This document shows positions 31,201 to 37,240 of a stretch of 64,000 nucleotides of DNA, one piece after another; position 1 is the stretch's first letter, and every line of letters begins with the position of its first letter. A program made the position numbers and the translations under genes. Source of the DNA: Actinernus sp. WN-2022 (lineage: Eukaryota > Cnidaria > Anthozoa > Actiniaria > Actinernidae). Under the pieces are notes generated by a model. It did no database searches and had not been told where the DNA came from. It worked only from the letters and a program-made list of their open reading frames with translations. The stretch lies in the NCBI GenBank assembly GCA_030867875.1, contig JAOWCC010001368.1:3410965-3474964 (forward strand), in the 5' to 3' direction.

Positions 31201-33905
31201 AATAGTTTGTTATGAAACAAAAATGTTTGAATAGTTCATTGTCATTTTGATTAGAGAATGGATCATCAAATGAATTAAAAGCAACAAAAGACATTGCCAT
31301 TGTTAAACGAAAACAGTAATTTGTGAAGCTAGAAATATGTTTTGATTTTAAAAAGAACTTTAGATGCCTGCTCCTACAATCTCTGCAGTGACCTTTAAAA
31401 TTTCATTAACTTCTGGGGTTAAATGGCATAAAATAAATTGTTTAATCAATCTCAACTTGTGTGATATTGGATTTATCATTGTAATTAAGTGGCCATTGTA
31501 TATTAAGCATTACTTGTGATGATAAATCCCACATCACACTATGTCTTGTGGTTTATACCCTCATATACTGTAGAATTCCAAAAGAAACAGCCCCATTACT
31601 TTTGGAATTATGATCCTTACTTTTGGGAAGCAGCTACAGGGCTGGAAATTGTGACCAATACGATTGCACATGTGACTAGAATATTTCGTTTTGCAACTAT
31701 AATTTTTCATCCAGTTACAAAATTGTGACTGAATCACAAGTATAATGAAAACAGATACAGTATGTTTCTCTTGATTAAGAATGAGATTTTTTATATTAGT
31801 ATTGCTCAAAATCCTACATTTACACTTCCATTGTTCATTCATGAGCAAAACTGATGGCCACTATTAGAGCAGTGGTACAAACTAATGTACAATGTATGTT
31901 AAAAAGAAGTATTGCAGGTGCAGTATATTATGATTACACCACTTAACTATCCGGCACCAGTGAATTATTGGCTGTTCAAATTTCATTGTGGGCACAGTTT
32001 CTATTTTGTGACTAAATTTTTTTGCAACTAAAATTTTCTGTTTTGCAACTACATTTTTTTATCTAGTCAAAAAAATGCAACCACACTTTTTTCTTTTTTT
32101 TTAGCCCTGAGCTACTTTCGAGTAGCAATATTATTACTTTTGGAAAGTAAAAATATGTGACTGTTCCATGCCAAGGAACTCTGATTTCAATGAGGGAAAT
32201 ATAGTATGTACTATGATTTTAAGAACTACATTTGTAATAAAGATGAAATACTGAACCTACAATACACAAGATTTTTGACCAAAATAATGATTAAAAACAT
32301 TAGGCTACAGTTCCGATTCCCTTTATTTAATAGACATGTATCATACTAAACTGTTGTTTTTACTATATATTTTTACAAATTAAAACCCCTTTTACGACGC
32401 CACATTTGCAAATTCATACATAATACAGTCACCTACAATAATTTTGAGAATATTGACATCTAAAACAATTAATAAAAACACAATAAAAATTACAGTGATG
32501 CACTCCACTGATCTCTCACATTGTCTTGAGTTGTTTTTGTTATTTTTTGTTTTTATGTAATTGCCAATGTTTATGAAATTAGGTGTATGGTATGTTATAT
32601 GTAGCTCATATTAATTTGGCAGTGGCCAAAAAGTTGTCACTTTCTGTAGTGGGGTCACAATTTTCAGAAATTATTAAAACAGTACCAACCAAAATTAATG
32701 TTAATTGTTTTTCTGGAAATGTTATGAATTATACAGTGATCAACTAAATAAAGCTACAGATATTACATGGTAATTAGTGTGTTTTATTTTGTATATAATA
32801 AACTTTGTACAAATGAAATAAAAGGAAGCTTTAATTTGTACATAACCATAGATTTTTGAAAAAAATATTTTGTATGAATTGTGTAAAAAATAAATATTAT
32901 ATATGAAATGTCATTCTAACTTGTATTAGCAGTTAGCAACAATAACAATTAATTGAATATAATACAATGTATAACCCACCCTGTGAGGGAGCCCTCATCG
33001 CTAAAGTAATCCTTGTCAACATCTGAAGAAGGATTGCTGTCATAATCTACTGGATCTGAAAATAATACACAAACAGTCATGCCAACACTGTCAATAAACA
33101 GAATATTGTGAAGTATACAATGTATATATGCCCCCCTTCGACAATAGCATACATGTACTAGCTATTAGTAACGACTTGAAAATAAAATATTTTAGAACAA
33201 CAAAACTCACGACATTAGCAGCTGGGAATAACAAGTTTATGTGGAATTTTGTCATTCCAAAATGTGATTTTCGAGTGATTTCTAATAGTACAAAAAATGT
33301 TGTTGAAGGGGGATGTATTTTTTCACAAATCCAATATTTTAGCATACTTTTCACAAATAAGATTATAAAGTAGTTTTGTACATACATGTATCAATTTCAT
33401 ATTTATTTTCTATATCAATGAAATTATATTGACCAAAAAATTATTTAACTTAATTTGTAATTATAGATTTTAAATTAGGATGTTACCACTGCCATTATGT
33501 CAAAAAAATCTGTTGGATTTAAAGATTTAAACTAACCTCTGGCTCACTCTGTGAAACGTGGTTAAATAAAATACTACTACTACTGACCTACTACTACAAC
33601 TACATGTACACTACAGGAGTACAGACGACACTACATGCATCTATACTCCTATACATATAAGCTATTAAAGTACATGTAAACATTTACTTTTCGTTCTCAA
33701 CGTCATTACCTCCATCAGAGCTCCATCTGTTCCGATATCCAGTAACTTTAGCCTGACTTGCTCTGCTACTTCGCTCTTCTTCCTCGTCGTCATCTTCAGC
33801 GCCCGGTTCGTATTCCAGATCAGAGTATTCTGGTCTTTTAGACGACACCACGTACCCGTTCATCTCATTCTCCGATGGTCTTTCATCTAAGCTCTCAGCT
33901 TCCAT
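1..33905 (-). CDS. CFAP74: CFAP74-like cilia- and flagella-associated protein, 25 exons, 3' end outside window
   Basis: Seen: coding exons in transcript order are 33905-33710, 33055-32980, 29237-29171, 28522-28434, 28115-28017, 26976-26872, 22990-22817, 21062-20952, 18918-18816, 16860-16703, 15953-15923, 15209-15108, 14794-14702, 14498-14401, 13358-13283, 10812-10750, 10611-10534, 10449-10408, 8336-8218, 6931-6865, 4543-4454, 2986-2863, 2713-2664, 718-610 and 197-1. Phases agree at every junction and the sum is 839 codons. The protein starts MEAESLDERP, is acidic to about residue 113, forms a charged coiled coil at about 114-440, and has ASH/MSP-like beta domains from about 574 to 737. Known: CFAP74 (formerly KIAA1751) is an axonemal central-apparatus protein with this architecture; the human protein is roughly twice this length, so about half is missing here. 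Resemblance is clearest in KQRAGIVQKQVAAGREFK, FDPPGVMSAG, LEGQIDFLAQTGPFSV and FGNQVVGET. Inference: orthologue, expressed in ciliated cells. Individual small exons could be wrong by a few bases. Confidence 0.87.
783..1110. repeat. Copy of the 'AAACCAAAGC' interspersed repeat
   Basis: Contains GTAAAACCAAAACCAAAGCA, several CCAATCA boxes, GGAAAAGTAAACGCAATC and a second CGCAAAACCAAAGCAATC unit. Shares these with 34840-35055 and 44085-44637. The ends are not sharply defined. Confidence 0.55.
1150..1580. repeat. Diverged tandem repeat of about 65-78 bp, about 6 units
   Basis: Each unit has GGGTAACTCGTGGATT, AAAGTAAGTAAATACGGGTC and a CGCGTACACTATCGTTACCC block. Unit length varies by small deletions. 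In the intron between CFAP74 exons 23 and 24. Confidence 0.8.
1640..2640. repeat. Duplicated 35-bp segment 0.95 kb apart
   Basis: TCTCGTTGTCTAAGTGGCCC plus TGGTTACAGTAG near 1650 recurs near 2597 with one substitution. Between them lie a family B fragment (2013-2115) and a MITE (2142-2382), so the pair may mark duplicated flanks or the ends of a larger element. Confidence 0.5.
2142..2382. mobile_element. MITE with AAGATGGCGGC ends, copy 1
   Basis: ACCGAAAAAGATGGCGGC at the left and its near inverse at the right (CGCCGTCTTTTTCGGT). CCCACAATCCTTTGCG and its inverse TTCGCAAGGTATTGTGGG are also placed symmetrically. Copies at 7056-7290 and 47330-47524. Confidence 0.72.
2863..10449 (-). CDS. CFAP74: CFAP74 exons 18-22, tandem ASH/MSP-like domains
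   Basis: Exons 10449-10408, 8336-8218, 6931-6865, 4543-4454 and 2986-2863 encode about residues 574-721. The first domain runs from SKPEVIVFKDFEVGKSYRKK through FDPPGVMSAGLTCDFAVTF to GPFSVFIKC. The second starts at VDFGNQVVGETRRKIVTLTN. Known: ASH (ASPM-SPD2-Hydin) and MSP-like domains are immunoglobulin-like beta sandwiches common in ciliary proteins, and the pattern 'FG...VG......LTN.' is their hallmark. The 1.4-kb minisatellite element lies in the intron between 10408 and 8336. Confidence 0.85.
3181..3357 (-). other. 58-codon open frame inside a CFAP74 intron, unrecognised
   Basis: An ATG at 3357 opens a frame starting MTRWDDQPRFDAYMNKI and closing with TAA at 3183-3181. It has a natural amino-acid mix (amphipathic, KLTPEKLKRILQKY) unlike the repeat-derived frames nearby. 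It is not part of the CFAP74 frame. It could be a fragment of a mobile element or of an inserted transcript, or it could be chance. No function is proposed. Confidence 0.2.
3507..4070. repeat. 81-bp tandem repeat, 7 units
   Basis: The unit begins CCGCGCGGGCATTAGATATG and contains GCATACATGCTAAGATATTA. Units 1-4 alternate between AGATATG and AGACATG variants; units 5-7 share GGGTATTAG and GAATAAGC. In CFAP74 intron 21. Confidence 0.93.
4099..4190. repeat. 31-bp tandem repeat, 3 units
   Basis: CCAAGCTGGTGATTGGCTGA followed by TGACAGTGACA, three times; the last unit has GGCTAATG. Confidence 0.9.
4568..4697. mobile_element. Foldback MITE, GATTAAGGTATGCTAACCG family, copy 1
   Basis: Arms with TCGATTAAGGTATGCTAACCG-type sequence (here split by one substitution) face each other around a short loop with CTCGCTCCCC. 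Matches 52049-52177. Confidence 0.8.
4874..4997. mobile_element. Foldback element, GTATAGAGACAAA family
   Basis: CCGGCTGAGAAGTCCGTATA ... GAGACAAATTGTGC on the left and inverse CACAGTTTGTCTCTATACC ... AGCCGG on the right. Confidence 0.65.
5051..5220. mobile_element. Foldback MITE, AGCTTGCCTG ends
   Basis: AGCTTGCCTGTTTGTTG and CCCCATTTCAGACCACGTGA at the left; inverse at 5183-5220 with one gap. Confidence 0.78.
5600..5757. mobile_element. Small MITE, second copy of the GGAGGCCTTCACCTC family
   Basis: Runs from GGGGAGGCCTTTAGCTCCTC to GAGGTGAAGGCCTC. Shares TCCAAACAATGCCTAACCC and ACCTGGAATAGTACTGGC with 26096-26262 read on the other strand. The left arm is more diverged than the right. Confidence 0.65.
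5854..5995. repeat. 28-bp tandem repeat, 5 units
   Basis: ATTCAGTCAAACCCTCAGCC plus AACAATCC repeated five times with two substitutions. Confidence 0.92.
6085..6285 (-). mobile_element. tRNA-derived SINE, family 1
   Basis: Minus strand: a B-box-like GGTTCAAACC within TCGACGGTTCAAACCCCAAC, then CCAGCACTCGGGGTCTTAGA and AGGTGCTGTCTTTGTG downstream. The A-box region is decayed. Same body as 16090-16323 and 28262-28432. Confidence 0.65.
6290..6813. mobile_element. Foldback MITE with TTAA target sites (piggyBac-like), copy 1
   Basis: The arms (about 190 bp each) are inverted copies beginning AGTGCAACTAACCCC and containing a segment around CGCGTAAG and GGGTCGATTCTGTTTC. Both ends abut TTAA. Known: TTAA duplication is the signature of piggyBac-superfamily transposition. 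No transposase frame is present, so it is non-autonomous. It lies next to a SINE at 6085-6290. Confidence 0.82.
7056..7290. mobile_element. MITE with AAGATGGCGGC ends, copy 2
   Basis: Same arms (ATACCGAAAAAGATGGCGGC; inverse near CCATCTTTTACGGT) and the same interior as 2142-2382. Confidence 0.7.
7938..7990. repeat. 36-bp tandem duplication
   Basis: GGTACAGCGCCCCTTATTTT plus TAAATGTTC occurs twice; a worn third part precedes it (ATATCGGTACAGC). Confidence 0.75.
8401..9776. repeat. 1.4-kb minisatellite element (39-bp then 43-bp units) with inverted ends
   Basis: About 8 units of about 39 bp (TTTTGAAAACGGTATCGTGT plus GGACGGGAAAAATGC) are followed by about 18 units of 43 bp (with GGACTGGAGATGGAAACGC). 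At 8401-8570 the same unit occurs in reverse orientation. The outer edges (CCGCACGATACAGTTAAAAA and the inverse near 9745-9776) form TIRs. In CFAP74 intron 18. The 373-458-codon frames across it come from the repeat. Confidence 0.85.
11375..11795 (-). mobile_element. tRNA-derived SINE, family 2, with a triplicated tRNA-like head
   Basis: On the minus strand the block TTAGCTCAGTTGGTAGAGCA ... GGAGGTCAGGGGTTC occurs three times (about 11790-11720, 11720-11655, 11680-11610). After the last one comes the body shared with 30795-31145 (CTTGGGCAGGGACG, TTGTCTCC). Frames over it are by-products. Confidence 0.78.
12229..12959. mobile_element. 731-bp Mutator-like TIR element with 9-bp target duplication
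   Basis: TIRs of about 60-70 bp start CAACCTCGTCCCCAGGGTCT and include TCAGATCCAAGATGGCGG. A perfect 9-bp duplication, GATGTCTCT, is at 12220-12228 and 12960-12968. No transposase frame was found. Its target lies at the left end of another element (12963-13240). Confidence 0.85.
12963..13240. mobile_element. TIR element with poly-G end and 'ATGCCCC' interior
   Basis: The inverted ends are CTCTATCAATTCCAACCTG and the inverse of CAGGTTTGAAATTGATAGAG; the right end carries a run of 13 G. The interior has repeated AAATGCCCCACC-like strings. Same family as 37565-38428. Confidence 0.65.
13637..13958. mobile_element. 322-bp palindromic GTTGC-rich element with TAA target duplication
   Basis: Starts AGGTGAAGTAACACG and ends with its inverse; TAA at 13634-13636 and 13959-13961. 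The two halves fold over nearly the whole length with many GTTGCAACTTG motifs. A 3-bp TAA/TWA duplication is typical of PIF/Harbinger elements. Open frames across it on both strands are by-products of the palindrome. Confidence 0.78.
14031..14328. mobile_element. MITE with TATACAGCTATTTC ends
   Basis: TIRs ATACAGCTATTTCAAAACGG plus TTGTCCCGGACAAA and the inverse at 14296-14328. Possible TA target site. Near CFAP74 exon 14. Confidence 0.72.
15923..15953 (-). CDS. CFAP74: CFAP74 exon 11, 31-nt microexon
   Basis: A 31-nt exon encodes AFEKRQRERQ between a TTGCAG acceptor and a GTAAGA donor. It restores phase 0 between exon 10 (phase 2) and exon 12. Its length and both flanking splice sites fit, and the peptide continues the charged coiled coil. 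Confidence 0.75.
16090..16323 (-). mobile_element. tRNA-derived SINE, family 1, best copy
   Basis: Minus strand starts near CAGTTAGCTCAGTGGTTAAG (A box), then GCGGATTCAAACCCC (B box), then the family body with AAGGTGCTGCCTTTGTG and AAATGGTTAGACCTTCACG. It cannot be folded into a full tRNA with a paired acceptor stem as written, so it is a SINE and not a tRNA gene. Confidence 0.78.
17020..17374. mobile_element. 355-bp foldback MITE with TA target sites, copy 1 (CFAP74 intron 9)
   Basis: Ends CATGCATCAGGAGTTCCGGA and its inverse, arms of about 110 bp containing TCACACTGCATTCTGGGTAG, flanked by TA. The core between the arms contains TAAAGGTAAGATATTCCGTG. Almost identical to 44199-44554. Confidence 0.85.
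17908..18330. mobile_element. Interspersed element with a 42-bp minisatellite core, copy 1
   Basis: A unique head (CGAGGTCGGCAGATAGTT, ATAGAAACCAAGAGC, TTAGCGATCAAGAAAA, ATCGATTGATAGACGG) is followed by about 4 units of CTGGCTAGCCAATCAGATGG plus CGAGTTTGCCAATA. The same head precedes the larger array at 19435. Confidence 0.75.
19277..19382. mobile_element. 106-bp foldback element
   Basis: GTAGTTTACAACAT, GTTGTATCAGCCTTTATAAT and TTC are repeated in inverse order after a short loop around TCGTATGCACACC. Confidence 0.78.
19435..20655. mobile_element. Interspersed element with a 42-bp minisatellite core, copy 2 (about 24 units)
   Basis: The head (19440-19675) matches 17908-18110 with substitutions and small indels. 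The core has about 24 units of the CTAGCCAATCAGATGG type with several variant classes (ACCTGACTAG, CCTGGCTAG, TAGACAATCAGATAGC). CFAP74 intron 8. Confidence 0.78.
20664..20823. mobile_element. 160-bp foldback element, AATTGCTGGCTTTCAC ends
   Basis: Ends AATTGCTGGCTTTCAC and the exact inverse; inside, CATGGCCGCCACGTTGGTGT and its near inverse are also symmetric. Confidence 0.75.
20952..21062 (-). CDS. CFAP74: CFAP74 exon 8, coiled coil, GC splice donor
   Basis: This exon encodes part of the coiled coil (EHVAALRDRERKHRHALTA...). The frame of exon 9 (RVRQKEAEEEERSREYM) is kept only if exon 8 ends after AG at 20952, which makes the donor GCAAGT, a standard form of the rare GC-AG intron class. 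The nearby GT at 20947 would leave phase 0 and put exon 9 in a non-coiled-coil frame. A perfect 54-bp tandem array begins about 60 bp upstream of its 3' splice site (in transcript sense). Confidence 0.75.
21125..21787. repeat. 54-bp tandem repeat, about 12 identical units
   Basis: Unit AGATTTCGTATGAGTGGGCA, then AGTTAGGCAGTTATACCTAC, then AGCAAGGATAGAGC. No differences between units were seen. It ends about 60 bp from the 3' splice site of CFAP74 exon 8. Confidence 0.95.
21814..22075. mobile_element. Foldback element, TTACTGTAACCGTACTG family
   Basis: Left CTTACTGTAACCGTACTGTA and GTAACTCTGTAATTTGATTG; right end carries the inverse (AATCAAATTACAGAGTTACG, GGTTACGGTCAC). Confidence 0.68.
22560..22710. 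repeat. Interspersed repeat also found inverted at 50045-50185
   Basis: Shared strings: GATCCCATGGGAAAGGCTTT, GGTGGAAAATAG, and TTTACAAACAGGTTTTGCTA; present on the other strand at 50045-50185. No clear ends. Confidence 0.6.
23071..23636. mobile_element. Foldback MITE with TTAA target sites, copy 2
   Basis: Same family as 6290-6813: TTAA, then AGTGCCTATAACCC, arms of about 190 bp, the same internal region with GGCGCCTTTCTATCAC in opposite order, and TTAA at the other end. It begins about 80 bp from the 3' splice site of CFAP74 exon 7. Confidence 0.82.
23640..25780. other. CFAP74 intron 6, AT-rich, no clear element
   Basis: Apart from a TGACGTCATAAGATGAATCA-like string that occurs twice (about 23773 and 23848) and an ATTGATTT microsatellite at 25710-25740, no coding frame, TIR or tandem array was recognised. 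Confidence 0.5.
25790..26415. mobile_element. Family B foldback element containing a smaller MITE
   Basis: The inverted arms share TTTATTTCTCTGTGTTG and its complement; the right end reads AGGGTTCAGTTCTCC. The interior matches the left part of 44856-45146 in reverse orientation. A second MITE (26096-26262) sits inside it. Confidence 0.7.
26096..26262. mobile_element. Small MITE with GGAGGCCTTCACCTC ends, nested
   Basis: The ends are inverse copies (GGAGGCCTTCACCTC and GAGGTGAAGGCC). The interior holds GGGTTAGGGTTTGTATTG and the mirror part of a second copy at about 5600-5755, which lies in the opposite orientation. Confidence 0.7.
26463..26745. repeat. Interspersed repeat with partial foldback ends (TATGCTTTTCAAAC family)
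   Basis: ATGTCATGATATGCTTTTCA near one end, AGAGGATGGCAAAG and its inverse CTTTGCCATCCTTCAT, and AGTATTTTTCATCCACTC. Related sequence at 50235-50460 and, inverted, at 63555-63830. Confidence 0.6.
27060..27258 (+). mobile_element. Possible tRNA-related SINE
   Basis: GGGTTCAAGCCCC at about 27110 resembles an RNA polymerase III B box, and TCCGGGTTTCCTCCCTCC-like sequence (27185-27210) occurs in a conserved central domain of many invertebrate SINEs. A weaker copy of the 3' part lies at 39450-39553. Confidence 0.45.
27259..27515. repeat. 35-bp tandem repeat, about 7 units
   Basis: GTGACTTTGATCAGCCCCTA plus TGGTTGTTTCAGGTC repeated about seven times; one unit has GGTCCTGAC. It extends the 3' end of the SINE-like sequence before it. 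Confidence 0.92.
27525..27570. repeat. Inverted copy of the 35-bp unit next to its array
   Basis: GGGCTGATCAAAGTCATGAC and CTGAAACAACCATAGGGGCT are the reverse complement of the array unit, separated from it by about 10 bp. Confidence 0.9.
28262..28432 (-). mobile_element. tRNA-derived SINE, family 1, abutting a CFAP74 splice donor
   Basis: Minus strand: GGTTAGCTCAGTGGTTATAA (A box) and GTGGGTTCAAACCCC (B box), then the family body. Its 5' end lies within about 5 bp of the exon 4 donor at 28433. Confidence 0.78.
29100..29160. repeat. Right end of a poly-G TIR element with 24 consecutive G
   Basis: G24 at 29105-29128 is followed by ATGATGGCTTTTGGAATTGA, the same order as the right end of 37565-38428. 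The other end was not located; AAATGCCC-type strings at 28560-28650 and near 28985 may belong to it. Confidence 0.5.
29588..29770. mobile_element. 183-bp MITE with CAGGGGTTTCAATA ends, second copy
   Basis: Same order and orientation as 38503-38683 with scattered substitutions; left end slightly decayed (CAGGCATTTCAATA). Confidence 0.72.
29798..29980. repeat. Foldback repeat, ACCCTGTGGATAAACA family, copy 1
   Basis: GGTTACCCTGTGGATAAACA, CAGGTTTCTCTACAAAACAG, and the inverse TTTATCCACACTGGGT; matches 62195-62350. Confidence 0.65.
30795..31145 (-). mobile_element. tRNA-derived SINE, family 2, single head
   Basis: Minus strand: GGATAGCTCAGACGGTAGAG (A box), AGGGGTTCGAACCC (B box), body to a GGCGCTATATAAATATGG hairpin-like end near 30815-30855 and an AAT-rich tail at 30781-30805. 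Confidence 0.78.
31150..32975. other. CFAP74 intron 2, very AT-rich, nothing recognised
   Basis: Long A/T-rich sequence with scattered ATAATA and TTTTT runs. No repeat family shared with the rest of the window and no coding exon was found. Confidence 0.5.
33710..33905 (-). CDS. CFAP74: CFAP74 exon 1, acidic N-terminus and start codon
   Basis: The ATG at 33905-33903 opens a 65-codon exon rich in Asp, Glu and Ser. Two donors are possible. GT at 33709 leaves phase 1, which reads correctly into exon 2 (DPVDYDSNP...). GT at 33687 leaves phase 2 and runs into a stop in exon 2, so the first was chosen. No conserved domain is visible, as expected for the variable N-terminus of this family. Confidence 0.75.
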
Positions 33906-34839
33906 GTTCCCTTGTGACGTTTAAATAATTGTTTTATCAACAGTGTAGCAATAAGAGCTAGTAGATTTAAACACGCTTAAGTGTTTAATATGTCATAAAA
34001 GTGACGGAGACTTATTACGACGTGGAATTTCTAAATTGGATTTGACACAGCAACTGAGTCCGCCGGGGAAGTCGAAACGTCCCCGTAATCGTCATTCTGT
34101 AGAAAAAAATCCCTGCTGTCAATCCACAAAATCAAAACAAGAACCTTCTCGGAGGAAGACAATTATCGCAATAGGCAAAACAATGTGTTGTTTCCCTTTG
34201 GAGTAAATGTGGCCAGGTGTGAACTGCAGTCTAACACTGTCACAGATAACCTCAGAGCAGTCGACTTTCAAGGAGAAAAACCACACGGAACCGCGCACAA
34301 ATTTCCTTTGAACCGTTGTAAAAGATGGTATGATGATTGGTTTACAATGCCAACGTGGTTAGCTCTAAAAGAGATCACCTTTAGGTGGTAAAAGAAGTCC
34401 AGCAAATTCAAAGGTACACTTTCTCTGTCTTTCTTCAAAACAAATGGCGCGGCCATGACACCGCTGAGTAGCCGTGCCACCTCAGAAGCACAGGAAACCC
34501 AAATTATAATCCTTACATCGTTTTATCTGTTCGTCATGCTCGACTTGAACAATAGAATTTTGAACTAAATCTGCTCTGCTGAGAAAAAATTAACTTCGAA
34601 TTGTCTGTTTTCCAGATATCAGCCGTATCAATGTTTATCCCACAATATTTACCGTATTTGGTGGCTGTTACCGCTATTCTACGTTCTACAAAATGCATTT
34701 GATAGCTATTTCCTTTGTGTTGTTGCTATTTTGTCCCCCTCCCACGACCGTGATCCTTAGCGTTTAAACAATAGATTGTTTGATTTGACGTCATAATGAT
34801 ATAGGTCAATTGAGTGTCGGAAGTGTTTTGGTTTTGCGT

Positions 34840-35055
34840 TTACTAAGCTCTTCTATTAGCTGAGAAAGTAAACAAACCAATCAGAATCCAAAGTAAAACC
34901 AAACGCAAAGTAATTGGTTTTGGTTTTGCTTTGGTTTGTCATTGGCACACAGGGAAGCCATTTATGAGTTACTTGTGAATACTCGCTCCTATGATTGGCT
35001 GGCTGTGGGTAATTTGCGTTTGGTTTTACTACACTCAATTGAAAACCGCTCTATT
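34840..35055. repeat. Copy of the 'AAACCAAAGC' interspersed repeat in the CFAP74-SCO1 spacer
   Basis: TTTTGCGTTTACTAAGCTC and its near inverse GAGAAAGTAAACAAACCAAT lie close together; GGTTTTGGTTTTGCTTTGG and CAATTGAAAACCGCTCTAT mark the other side. Same family as 783-1110 and 44085-44637. Confidence 0.55.
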
Positions 35056-35458
35056 AAAATACTCAACATTGAACGATCTTGAATTGATCAATGTTAAAGA
35101 GATGTGAAATATAAGAAATTTGAACAAATCGAAAAGGACAGATTTGGAAACCCAACAAATAGTTCCAGTAGTGCTGTTCTAAGTGGGTTACCTGTGTCGT
35201 ACACCCGTACCCTATCCTGAGTTTTTTTTTAGGGGGGGGGGGGGGGGAGGTGGGGGAGGGAGGATAGGGAGAATGGGGAGAGGGGAGGAGGAAAAGAAAG
35301 AAAAGGGCCTGACACAAACCCATTAATTGGATTCGTGTTCAACATCCAGAATCTGGATGTAGCGCTGATTGGATAAAAAACGAAAGACTCAAAACCGGAT
35401 ATATGTGAAAATGTCAGGTCCGCGCGAGCTTACTTTGAAATCTGCACTAGCGAACAAT

Positions 35459-36300
35459 AATAATAATAATAATAATAATTTATTTACTGTCGGTAACGCA
35501 GGAAGTGGTTGCCCAACTCCCGAGCCAGGGGCTCATGATATAAACGCTCGACAAATTAATAGTAACAAAATATAAAATTTCTGGTAAGACATATGACATT
35601 ATAACACGAATGGAAGCTAAGATAACTCTAGTTTCAACTATTTACATATATATAGTAATATTGTTAATACATAACAATATGGATAAAAACTAAGAGAACT
35701 CTAGTTCAAACTATTTACATATATACAATAATAAGTAAGCAAGTCTAGCTATACTAATACTATACGATATATATACAAAATCTAAGTTAAAGGTGCCAAA
35801 ATTTAAAGATATCAATGTAAACTAAGTAGATCAATTATATAGGTGCAACGATTTGGTATCTGTAATAACGAATGAAATGGATTTCATAAAAGCAGCTCCG
35901 CTCCGTTACAGTTAGGAGCGCTTTACAGTTCTTACCAAATATTCACTTAAAGCTGCTCAAAAACTTTGTCTCGAAGGCTTGCTTCCGGCGATCGAAACTA
36001 AGGACGTCCTCGGAGTGTTCATACCAGTTGTTTCCCACTCAAAAGATCTTCTCACAGTTCTGGAAACCGAACAACGGGAGAAATAAAGATCGTCACCATG
36101 ATGTTGCCGTCAGTCCACTGAAGCTGATAAAAATACGTACAGCAAGGTTCTCGTCTTGCAGTGAATGGTATCAAAGCGCTGCGAAATTTAGCACATTCCT
36201 TGTTAGCCAAACAATTCCCACGGCAACATAACTTATAATACAGGAGCAGCAGAACTCTGTGTTAGAGTCGTAGCACAAGACAAAGAAACATACGAAATAC
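35459..36300 (-). mobile_element. Probable 3' part of a non-LTR element with (ATT)n tail
   Basis: On the minus strand an A/T-rich region ends in AGTAAATAAA followed by (TTA)n at 35459-35480, the same layout as the tails of the recognisable retrotransposons here. No RT motif was seen, so only a 3' untranslated part may be present. Upstream limit is a guess. Confidence 0.35.
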
Positions 36301-37082
36301 AAGTACCATACTAAGGTCTTACATTTTCTTTACAGAGATCGAAAAACTTTGATGTATAAAAATCCTACCGACATATCAAAACTATAAATTCCCGAAGCTG
36401 GTGATGACGGTTATGTCAAATTTTCGAAAACCGGAAATAAATGTCATTGGTTAAAAAGTGATGGCTCGATGACGTAGGCTTTGGAGGCGGAAAGCCTTTC
36501 TCTATTGACCTATATCATTATGACGTCAAATCAAAACAATCTCGTCGAAAATGTTGATTTTAAAATTCTTTGTGAAACGTGCCCCTGGTCTCCTTTCTCT
36601 TTCTCCACCTTCCCCCTCCTCTCTCCCACCACAGGAATCCCAGATCAACCAGAGCCTGCATTTTTCTACTCGTAACCCCACACAGCGGTCAAACGTCTGC
36701 GCGTGCGTATTACGGTCAGTCTTCCCGCGCAAATTCACCTTAAAACCTATTACAGTGAACTTTACAGTAAATTGCGATATTCGCCGTGTTTGTTTGTATT
36801 CTGTACGATGCGTGTCCCCTGTAACGATCCCAAGCGCCTTTGCGAGACCATCCTCGCCCCAATCCCCTACTCTTTTCCAAAGTGGCCAATTACAGTGAAC
36901 TTCAAACTGTGAGTTTACCAAATTGTTTCGTAATTTACCCAAAAGTTCTCAATGTTTGAAAACGGGTGTGTGATCAGTGACGGCCGCCTGCTCTGGAACA
37001 TATTCCAAAACAAATTCAAAGCAGGTTGTTGTTGCAAGACTTTTGACGCATGCGCAGACGTTTGACCGCTGTGCCGTAACCC

Positions 37083-37165
37083 CAACCTCGTTCCCAGGGG
37101 TCTTTACGCGCCTAATCAAAGTACGTCTTTGATTAGGCGCGTAAAGACCCCTGGGAACGAGGTTG
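37083..37165. mobile_element. 83-bp perfect palindromic Mutator-like MITE upstream of SCO1
   Basis: Two 39-bp arms are perfect inverted copies around the 5-bp loop TACGT. The arms start CAACCTCGTTCCCAGGGG. The element is flanked by a perfect 9-bp duplication, CCGTAACCC, at 37074-37082 and 37166-37174. A 9-bp target duplication is typical of Mutator-like transposons. The same terminal motif is found on the 731-bp element at 12229-12959, which also has a 9-bp duplication. Confidence 0.85.
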
Positions 37166-37204
37166 CCGTAACCCTGCCCGTAACCTGGCCTCCGTGACTC
37201 GGTA

Positions 37205-37213
37205 TTATAAATA
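37205..37213 (+). promoter_or_regulatory. SCO1: Possible TATA-like box of SCO1
   Basis: TTATAAATAG lies about 30 bp before the SCO1 start codon. If used as a TATA box it would leave a very short 5' leader. AT-rich chance occurrence is equally possible. Confidence 0.2.
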
Positions 37214-37240
37214 GTTTTGCCTAGCCTCCATTCTTTCAGA

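Larger units (their letters stand above)
34773..36542. repeat. 38-bp inverted repeat pair 1.7 kb apart in the CFAP74-SCO1 spacer
   Basis: AGATTGTTTGATTTGACGTC plus ATAATGATATAGGTCAAT at 34773-34810 is inverted at 36504-36542 with one extra T. The pair probably forms the TIRs of an element into which the sequences at 34840-35055 and 35459-36300 were inserted. Confidence 0.6.

Noticed and set aside
36526..36942. 138-codon minus-strand frame and overlapping plus-strand frames near SCO1
   Set aside because: Overlapping frames on both strands in GC-richer spacer, no domain and no splice context; likely chance, although a leader exon of SCO1 in this area cannot be excluded.
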